Assembly: GCA_034440615.1 (NCBI GenBank)
Contig: JAOTOM010004040.1
Location: 124,001-188,000 of the forward strand
Length of the DNA: 64,000 bases
Source of the DNA: Ashinkailepas kermadecensis
Taxonomy: Eukaryota; Arthropoda; Thecostraca; Neolepadidae
Direction: 5' to 3'
Part shown: positions 47,650-64,000 of the stretch, in pieces
Layout: the number at the start of each line of letters is the position of its first letter
Numbering within the stretch: the stretch's first letter is position 1
Notes under the pieces: model-generated
What the model saw: the letters and a program-made list of their open reading frames with translations, nothing else
Told to the model about the DNA's origin: nothing
Database searches by the model: none
Position numbers and translations under genes: made by a program

Positions 47650-49135
47650 GTGCTTTAAGGTGTTCACAAGGCAGGTTTTGCACACATTTACCTCCGTAAA
47701 GTAAACAAGTAGGTTAGATTTGGTTATGTTAGGTTAAGTTAGGTTAGGTTTTTTTATGTGGAAATTTTGTGATCTTTGTATTAACACGCGCACTGGAGGG
47801 GGGCGAAATCCGCCCACCCCTCCGGTTTTTCGCAAATAACTGCAAATTTTACCGGTCGATATACGCGATTTTCGGTGTACCTGCTTAGAAATGAACGGCG
47901 CGTCGTTTAAAGCAAGAAAAATGGAAATCGGGCGAAAATTTGTCCAGTTAGGAGCCGCTAAAGTCAAAAAATGTTATAGCGCCAGACCACAAAAATCGGC
48001 GCTGATGCGCTTCCAGTATACTGACAAAAGGGAAGTGTTCTAGGCAACACTAGCGACTTATTTGATGCATATTGATATGCTGTATAGTTTCAAGGTCATG
48101 TTAGGTCACCAAGGTCAAGTCAGGTCAAGTTCATGACAGGTTAATGGAACCAAACTTGATCAACTGGAATGTTGCCATAAATGCACTGCTGGTTGTCATT
48201 TGTACTGTTTGTCATTGCGTTTCCATACTTTATTCATGTACTTCACTCCCTTCTTCACGAAGCCGATTGCTCCGAGCTGCCCGACGGAGCAGTCGGGCGG
48301 GCGGCCGGTTCCGATAACTGGAACAGGTAACTGACCTGATAAAGTGGTGCTATATAGGTGACCTGAAGTCGAATGTTGGGTCTAGCATCTGCATTGCATC
48401 ATTAGTAATGTCCAAAACATCATTGATGCCCATTTTTGAGCATTTAAACACAATCACAGCGCTCCATAACGATGACAAGCCAAGCCACGCAAAACCGGAA
48501 AATCTTGCCAATCTGACATCATTTGACCTTGAAGATATTGACCTAAGGTCACGAAAATTGCACAAAATAGAGTTCACTACCGTGCCCATCCACCCTGCGA
48601 ATTTCGTTCCTCCAGCTTTACTAGGAGCCGAGATCTTAGGGGGGGGGCGGAATCCGCCCCCCCCTCCAGTGCGCGTAATTCTCAGAGGCCCTCCAGGGCG
48701 CGTGTTAAAATCAAAAATATTCAGAGTTGTTTTTCTTCAAAGCTTCTGCTAGGCTAGGCTAGGTTAGGTTAGGTTTTTTGGTGGGAAGACATTGTGATCT
48801 TTGTATTAAAAAAATATTCAGAGTTGTTTTTCTTCAAGGTTTCTTAGTGGAAATTTGTTAAGAAAATGTTTGAAATTTTGTCAGTTTCACGGTATTTTTT
48901 CTTCAAAGGGAGACCAGGCTAGGCTAGGTTTGGTTATGTTACATTTTATTTGATTTTTTAAGCATTGCTTTTTATGCTATATTACCTAACTTAAGGCCCA
49001 TTTTTGGTGTTATTTTGCTCACCAACTGACAAGTAATCATTTGTGCAGGAATGCAGTGGTCCCATCATTCTAGGCATTCTCAAGAACATTGTATTGGATG
49101 AAAAAAATTCAAAGAATTCATAAAACACCTTTATA
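47650..49135 (+). repeat. Dispersed AT-rich repeat, copy III (holds TTAA element)
   Basis: Starts ttcacaaggcaggttttgca and ggttaagttaggttaggttt, is interrupted by the TTAA element at 47785-48704, contains a local duplication of the target region (48705-48850), and ends with tttttggtgttattttgctc and aagaacattgtattgg. Confidence 0.75.
47785..48704 (-). mobile_element. TTAA-flanked nonautonomous DNA element, copy 2
   Basis: 920 bp, reverse of the copy at 16996. Ends cacgcgcactggagg and its complement cctccagggcgcgtg, flanked on both sides by ttaa (47781-47784, 48705-48708). Shares long internal stretches with copy 1 (for example cttccagtatactgac / accagacc region, and tttgagcatttaaacacaat in reverse). 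A paralogous site without the insert lies at 48795-48850. No transposase. Confidence 0.9.
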
Positions 49136-50717
49136 ACACCCATTTACCAGTTAAGTTCAGTTAAGTTTTTTTTTATAATTTTGACACTTGAGGGAAAAAC
49201 TGATTTTTGAACCTGCCTTATGTCATATGCATGCATGCATGTAACCATGGATCTGTGTGGTTAGGGTCATTTGGTCAAAAAGGCTGCAATATGCAAGACA
49301 GACTTGTGTCCACACATCCTGTGGAGCATACATATGCACATGCTACATGCACACCAAGGCCACTTGGTTGACTCACATTTGATTTTGTAACTGCTGCTGT
49401 GATCTGCATACACAGCTAATACAGAGCAATTGTGGCTGTTAAATCTGGAAATCTCTAGGAGCAAATTTTGCACATTGATAGGTATCTTGTTGTTGTGAGT
49501 GCATGACATTATTTTGTAATTTGTTGTGGGTGTATGTTCTGGAAAATACCTGGGCCAAGGCTGACAGGACATGAATACATCTAAAAGCTACCACTTGAAA
49601 TGCACAGCTTCCTGAGTGAAGAAGTTTGATGCCTGACTTGCATTCAAATTGTATTGCACTGCTATTGACCATTCAAGGTGAAAGAGTTGCCACCTATCAG
49701 CAGACACGTTGAACTACTGTATGTGGGATAAAAGTGTGACAAATCTAGCGCACTACCAAAAACAATTTGGAAACAAGAATGCAAACCAGCCAGAGTGACA
49801 TGCATGTAATATATTTGCACACAGCTGACTGATGCTTCATTACACTCCAATTTGCACTACTACCATGCCACTCTGCATCACTGATATCTCATCCAGATTT
49901 CCATACTTTTCTGCCTAAGTTCACAGTTGAAAATTAACAATGTAAATCCACATAAGGGTGAAATTAAGTTCAAAACACAGGGTAAATAGCAATATAATTT
50001 TCACAATACACCACTATTGAATGCACATGCAACTGGACTGCATTCTTTTTTTGATGACTACAGTGTTGTGATTAGGAACTACCTACAGAAAATGTGTGTC
50101 ACAAGAACAAGGGCATGCAAAATCATTCACATTTCTGTTGTATTATTGAAAAATTCAATATATCTGGGTGGAGCATCCAACACAATCTGGGATGTTTTCA
50201 GAAACTGTCTGCCATGATTTGCAATCTGGGTGGAAGGTAGGTTTCGATTCCGCAGCCCAATGCTGGAGCTGCTCTGCAGGAGAACACCTGCGATGAACTT
50301 GAAAAAGTACATCTATAACCTAACCCATGATGATGGGGCTGGAGGCTCATGCACTTTTGGTATTGCTACCACAACACCAACCAAAGGAATCAATGTCATG
50401 CAACAGCAATATTTTGATTGACCCCCCCCAAGTGGTCACACAAAACTGGTATCCACCATCAGAATGTGTATGTCTGGTTCAAGCTCTTTTAATGGAAGAG
50501 AGAAAGTGGCCAAATATTTCACATACTTGTATTTTAATTCAGATAGAGCATTTCAAGAACAATTTGTAAGAACACTCTTCTTAAAATAACTGGGATGATG
50601 TGACTACTCATGTCTGGTTCAAATGCTTACTTTTCAGTTGGTAAGGGAAATGATATAAAAAAAAAGTGGTGGTGGGAGAATATATACTGAAGAAAAGGCA
50701 TGATGGCTTTTTTAAAG
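49136..50717. other. Intergenic, no gene seen
   Basis: AT-rich sequence with no open frame showing codon bias. Confidence 0.5.
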
Positions 50718-51500
50718 GTATTATTGTGCTTCATGGTATTAACAAAACAAGTTTTCCACACATTTACCTCCATGAAGCAGACAAAGGATTTAGTGTTGGT
50801 TTGGTTAGGCTAGGTCAGGTTTTTTAGTTTGGAAAAAGTTGTTTTTTATTGAAATTATAAGAATAAAAACAGGTTTGGCTAGGTTATGCTTGACTTTTAA
50901 TTTGTAAAATTGCAAAAAAAAGTTTAGTATTCTTCCATTTTTTCAATTTTTCTTGTTTATATGGGAGGTTAAGCTATGCTAGGTTAGGTAAGGTTACATT
51001 GCATTTTTGTATTCTTTTCTTAAATTATTTTGTATGCTGTTACCTAATTCAATGTCCTTTTTTGGTTGAAAGTAAAATAAGGTGAAACGTTTTGGCCCAC
51101 ATTGACAAGGAATGCTGTGCTTTTAATACAACATAGATATATTAGATCTCAAACTTTTCGACCATGGATCATTTTCAAGAGTGACAATATTTTGTACACA
51201 TCAATTCATGACAAAAATCATACACTGAAATCACGCTCCGAATTCGAATCGCATCCTCGCATATTTTGTCGCCTTAACAAGAAATCACCTTCACATCTTG
51301 CATGCACTAAGATCAACATAAACAGTATGCACATTTCCCAATATCATACATAAATCCTTTTTTTGGTGTTATTTTGCCTTCAAACTGAAAAGTAAGCATT
51401 TGCACAGGAAATTGGTGGTCACATCATGTTGACCACATCCAAAAGCATTGCATTGGAAAAAGAAAGTCCAAGAATTTATCAAACACTTTAAAGCACAAGT
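50718..51500 (+). repeat. Dispersed AT-rich repeat, copy IV
   Basis: attattgtgcttcatggtat, acatttacctccatgaagca and ggttaggctaggtcagg at the left; tttttggtgttattttgcct, aagcatttgcacaggaaatt and aaaagcattgcattgg at the right; about 270 bp of other sequence in between (51080-51350). Confidence 0.72.
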
Positions 51501-52111
51501 TTACCCTTTTAAAACTTATAGGTACTAGCCTAACATTTGGGATACAAATTGAAGTAACCAAAGCTAGCCTAATCTCCTATGCTTTAAAGTAGAAGTTGCA
51601 TTAAGGAGTAAACAGATCCATGAAAGCAATGTGGTTGAATCAGATATTAGCAACATCAATAATTCTGCAAGGCTTCACCATCTGCATGATGATCCCAGGC
51701 ATATATGGAAATTATAATGTCATCAGGGGTCAAAACCTCCTGGTTTTATGCCCTGCTAATGCTAATTTGTCATTTCCATATTAGATCTGTACACAGTTCT
51801 GCAGTTTCCTGCAGTTTCCCATATTGGGAAACTGTACACAGTTCACAGTTTCCCAATCGTACCACAAGAAATAATGTGTCCTGCATCTAGTACAGCTTCG
51901 CCCTTGATGGCACAACTCTTTTTATCGCCGATATACTCCGAGATTTGCACAATTGATACTTGCGGTATGGTAGAATCCATCTGTGTTACTCTGAAGCAAG
52001 CTCAGATAGTATCACGCAATACGGTACACGTATTGTTTATCCGTCACAGAGCCATCTGTAATTTTTTTTTGTACTGCCATCTAGCGGCAAGTTGAACGCG
52101 AATATTTTTTT

Positions 52112-52172
<61 letters not shown>

Positions 52173-52728
52173 ATGTGTGTGTGCATGCATGCATGCATGC
52201 AAATGTATGTGCATGTATGCATTCCTAATAGTCTATTCAATTAGTCGGTTTTCTTGGTATAATCATGAAGCAAACAGTCATGCATTTGACAACTTTTGAT
52301 TGATCATTTAACTTAAGTGGTATGTAAGTGGTAACTTAAGCTCCATTCACCATAGTTTATCTAACTTGCTGCTACTAATAATTCCTGTTACATGTGTTTT
52401 CGATTTTGTCAAATTTTCAAGTAAATGTTTGGGTTGGGTGTTGCATCATCTATGTTGCTTTCTTACTATGTACCATGTGATGTGTTGTGCATAGCTGTGT
52501 TAGCATAACTTGAACTTCACGTAGCCTCAGCTATCTAATTTAATTGTGCATGGCAAGATATAATTTGCAATGCTCACATGGCCAGAAACTGGATGTTTGC
52601 TGGCAGATCTGCCATCATCTGCATGAGTTAAAAAGTGAAGTTAATTTACATGTCAGTGTACATGCTTTGAAATGTATATTGAATTATGAGACATGCTTTA
52701 AACCTTTTTATGATGTTTTATGTTGCAG
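51501..52728. other. RNF121: Upstream region of RNF121
   Basis: Contains a local duplication of cagtttccca words near 51800-51860 and an (AT)n-(GT)n-(GCAT)n microsatellite at 52112-52200. A noncoding first exon of RNF121 must lie here or further left, but I cannot place it. Confidence 0.45.
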
Positions 52729-52755
52729 GCATCCTTTGAATGAAACTAGATACAG

Positions 52756-61308
<8,553 letters not shown>

Positions 61309-61361
61309 GATGTGGGCCTGATCAGATCCTGGATCGCGATGCCGGCGTCGCCTGCTGTCAC

Positions 61362-61560
61362 AGGAGTGCGATATGAATGTTGTCCTCATGCGCTGGGGCA
61401 GGAGTGGGATATGAATGTTGGCCTCATTCGCTTGGGCAGGGGTGCGATGTGAATGTTGGCCTCATGCGCTGCGGCAGGAGTGGGATATGAATGTTGGCCT
61501 CATTCGCTGGGGCAGGGGTGAGATGAGATTGTTGGCCTCATTCGCTGTGGCAGAAGTGAG
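61362..61560. repeat. 38-bp minisatellite in the RNF121 3' region
   Basis: Unit aggagtgggatatgaatgtt plus ggcctcattcgctggggc, five to six copies; ggatatg and gcgatgtg forms alternate, suggesting a 76-bp dimer. More diverged pieces continue to about 61700. Confidence 0.93.
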
Positions 61561-61879
61561 ATGTGATTTTCAGCTGCTGGTATTGCCGTGGGATGTGATC
61601 CTCGTGTGCTAGGAGTGAGATGTGGGCCCCATCTGCTGTGACATCTGCGTCGGTGAAATGTACGTCTCTGCTGCAACATGAGTGTGATGTGGGCCCGATA
61701 TGCTCCGCTGGAGTTGGGTAAAGGTCTAACCTGGGGAGAATTGAGTGAAGCATGATCATCGCCGCTATAACAAGAGCAGATGTGGGTCCGATGTGTATTA
61801 TATAGGGCAGGTTATCATGAGGTGCGGGATTGTTCAGGTGATCTCTTAACTGGCTTGTATCGTAATCCCAACGGCAGGT

Positions 61880-62037
61880 GGGGACGAGTGGTCCAGGGGT
61901 AAGATACTCGTCTCACAATCGAAAGGTTGTGGGTTCGAGTCTCACCTGTCCCTACTCTTCGCCCGCGACCAATCGGCGTGAGAGATTGGCGACGCTACAT
62001 GACTCAACGGTCGACGTGTCGTAAAGCCAACAACCAG
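61880..62037 (+). mobile_element. tRNA-derived SINE with target-site duplication
   Basis: 158 bp. tRNA-like head with A box (gtggtccagggg) and B box (gggttcgagtctc), then a tRNA-unrelated body (ccctactcttcgcccgcgac ... gtcgtaaagccaacaacc). Flanked by cccaacggcaggt (61867-61879) and cccaatggcaggt (62038-62050), a 13-bp duplication with one mismatch. The anticodon stem pairs poorly, so it is not a working tRNA gene. Confidence 0.88.
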
Positions 62038-62050
62038 CCCAATGGCAGGT

Positions 62051-63347
62051 AAGTTAAGAAAGGCCTTGCAGTTGGTGTTGATGGCCATATCAACCATCTA
62101 GACTTGATTTTGCGGCAAAGCGATCATTTCCGAGTGGTATGGAATAATTGGGTTACCAACAGGGCCATGCGCCAGGCCTAAATCTAGATGGGTGTTTGGC
62201 CTGAATGCAGGGTGATAGGCGGGTACATACCAGTAGAGGCTGGACTGTCAGGTTATCTGGGTGGATGCAATCCTGAAGCTTGTTGAAAAAGGACTGCCAG
62301 CGCGCTTGCATAGAATCGGGGTTTCTGCGCTCCCAGCCCAGCTTAAGAAGAGCCATGCAAGGTTTTGGATATTGCAGAGTCTTAGATCACTGGGTGTGGC
62401 TGTCTGAACTGGCTCTAGAGCGACGAGTCTAGAGTTACCACCTGTGTAGTAACTATCTGGCTCGTTTCCTAGTCCCTGTGATGTTCTGATGGGGTCCCCA
62501 CCGGAAACAGACCGTTGGAGTTCCTCTGTAAGGCAGACTGTTGGGATTTTCCAGGTAGCAGATTGCTGGGTCCTTGCAAGAACATGCCCACTTGCACCGC
62601 GTCAGTCCGTTGAGATCCTGTATCCAAACTGCGAATTCTCTACGGCAATGCATTCTCGAATAGGCAGTATAAATCCTAGCCAGCTCCTACTTGGCCTTGA
62701 CTCCCGACAGTCGGTTTCTCGTGTGTAGTTACCAAATTCCTCACGTTGAATAAGTACGTCATAAATGCCTGAATCTACTAGCTACCGACTACAGGATCCA
62801 TCAGCTAGCTACGGACTTGCAGCTAGCTGATAGCTCAGTCATGCAGATAACCATGTCACAACAATTGCGGCATTCGGGCGCGTCCTCGTGTGATTTTTGA
62901 ACTAAGTCCATAGGAACTCAACTTGTTTCTGTGATGTATCCATTCTTGGAAACCGTGTCCTGTAAATAGTTGTATTTAGCACGAGAGTGAAATCATTCTG
63001 GTTTTATTCAGTATGTGTTTCCCTGTCTCGATCGTTTTGTGAATAGTATGTTTTCCAGATTTGTGCGTGTGTGTGTGAATGTGTGCACGGCTGATATGAG
63101 CCATATAATAATACCGGGGAGGCTCCTGTAGTTGTATGTCGTTCTTTTGTATGACGCAATTCATTCCGACGCAATTTCACGGCAAACCAACGCTGCCTAA
63201 TACTGTTGTAATCTGCTGAAGTTCTCGCCGTGTCGCCGCGGCGTTATATGTCGGTGCTGCTTGTGGTGCAATTTTCTCTCGTGGCATCTGTTTCTTGAAT
63301 ACACGGGAGGTGAACGACATACGGCCCGGTGACGTCACAGCCGACGC
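62051..63347. other. Intergenic, no gene seen
   Basis: Unique sequence. Short agctagct words recur at 62775-62835. Last 40 bp are the probable 3' flank of the - strand gene to the right. Confidence 0.5.
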
Positions 63348-64000
63348 CGTCAGAAAACGACCGGCTGGTGGAACGAGCTGGGCAGCATCTCGCCGATGTT
63401 GATCTTGTGTATGGCGAGCGGCGGGCCGAGCGACAGGTGTCTGGAGCGCAGCGGCTGTCGCGACAGCACGGCCGCGCCGGCGTCGCCCTGCTCGGCCGGC
63501 TCCGGCGGCTGGCTGAGCTGGCGCCGCCTGCCGTGCTGCGGCCGCCCCACCGCCACCGCCACCGGCCGCTCCGGCGGCCTCTCCTCCGGCAGTGACCAGC
63601 GCCACTGCGGCCGGCCGCGCGTCGTCAGCAGCTGCCGCACGTGCGGCTGCAGCGCTGGCTGCGCTTCCGGCGCCGCCCACGGCAGGTGCGCGTGCGCGCC
63701 CATCCGCGCGCGCTCCAGTTCGCGCAGGTCACGCAGCGTCTCGGCGCGGGTCGGGTCGTCGCGGCGCGCGCCGTGTGCGGCGTGCGCCATCTGGCGCTGG
63801 ATGTCTTGGATGGCGTCGCGCGACGCGCCGGCGGCCGTCGTCAGCTGGCCGACGGCGTCGCGCTCGCGCCGCTGCGCTCGCTGCCAGTCGGGCCCGCTGC
63901 GCTGCCAGTCGCGCCCGCTGCCCGGGATCGGTGACAGGACGGGCGCGGCCGGCGCCTGCAGCGCCAGCACCGTCAGCCGCAGTGGACGGCCGCCGTCGGC
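63348..64000 (-). CDS. Probable last exon of an unrecognised protein (cut by right edge)
   Basis: On the - strand a frame is open from the window edge to a TGA at 63348-63350, about 217 codons. Third positions are overwhelmingly G or C near the end (for example the codons of HKINIGEMLPSSFHQPVVF). The sequence is rich in Arg, Pro, Ala and Gln, with a charged helical stretch (DAIQDIQRQMAHAAHGAR, LRDLRELERARMG) and a less biased C-terminus. I recognise no family. High GC makes long open frames likely by chance, and other frames are also open for 80-170 codons, so the call is moderate. Confidence 0.5.

Noticed and set aside
61880..61952. Functional tRNA-Val-like gene
   Set aside because: The anticodon stem has mismatches at both ends, and the sequence continues into a SINE body with a target-site duplication.

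Overview
This window is animal nuclear DNA. Genes are split by long introns, coding exons are GC-rich and end in G or C at most third positions, and the space between is full of minisatellites, microsatellites and decayed mobile elements. The PLC-beta gene is of the insect norpA type, and short GGTTA/TTAGG-like runs occur, so an arthropod is most likely. A complete DNAAF10 gene suggests an animal that still builds motile axonemes, such as flagellate sperm. A crustacean with flagellate sperm (for example a barnacle) would fit, but that is inference.

Layout. From the left edge to 1.5 kb lies a 48-bp satellite array. From 2.0 to 38.1 kb on the + strand lies the 3' part of a norpA/PLCB4-type phospholipase C beta gene. 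I can place 14 exons in consistent splice phase, giving 736 codons plus stop. They run from the acidic X-Y linker through the catalytic Y half, the C2 domain and the C-terminal coiled coil; the PH, EF-hand and X-domain exons lie off the left edge. Its introns hold a decayed non-LTR retrotransposon (about 8.9-14.1 kb), a TTAA-flanked DNA element (17.0-18.0 kb), a possible THAP exon (29.6 kb), a Penelope-like remnant (35.3-36.4 kb) and about ten minisatellites.

From 38.1 to 41.7 kb is a gap with a 51-bp minisatellite and an unexplained GC-rich block. At 41.7-42.8 kb on the - strand is a complete DNAAF10 (WDR92) gene whose coding sequence has no intron. From 42.8 to 52.7 kb is an AT-rich repeat field with four copies of one dispersed repeat, a 348-bp inverted-repeat element and a second TTAA element. 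From 52.7 to 61.3 kb on the + strand is a complete RNF121 gene (seven coding exons, 329 residues). At 61.9 kb is a tRNA-derived SINE with its target-site duplication. At the right edge (63.35-64.0 kb) an open GC-rich frame on the - strand looks like the last exon of an unrecognised gene.

The three recognised genes are not an operon or pathway: one acts in Gq/phototransduction signalling, one in dynein-arm assembly and one in ER/Golgi ubiquitination. The most unusual pattern is that tandem duplication has repeatedly copied splice junctions. Acceptors are duplicated at PLC-beta exons at 19.3, 23.0 and 33.3 kb, and the RNF121 exon 3 donor has grown into a 25-bp array. The clearest mobile-element result is a pair of TTAA elements, one with a paralogous empty site a few dozen bases away.
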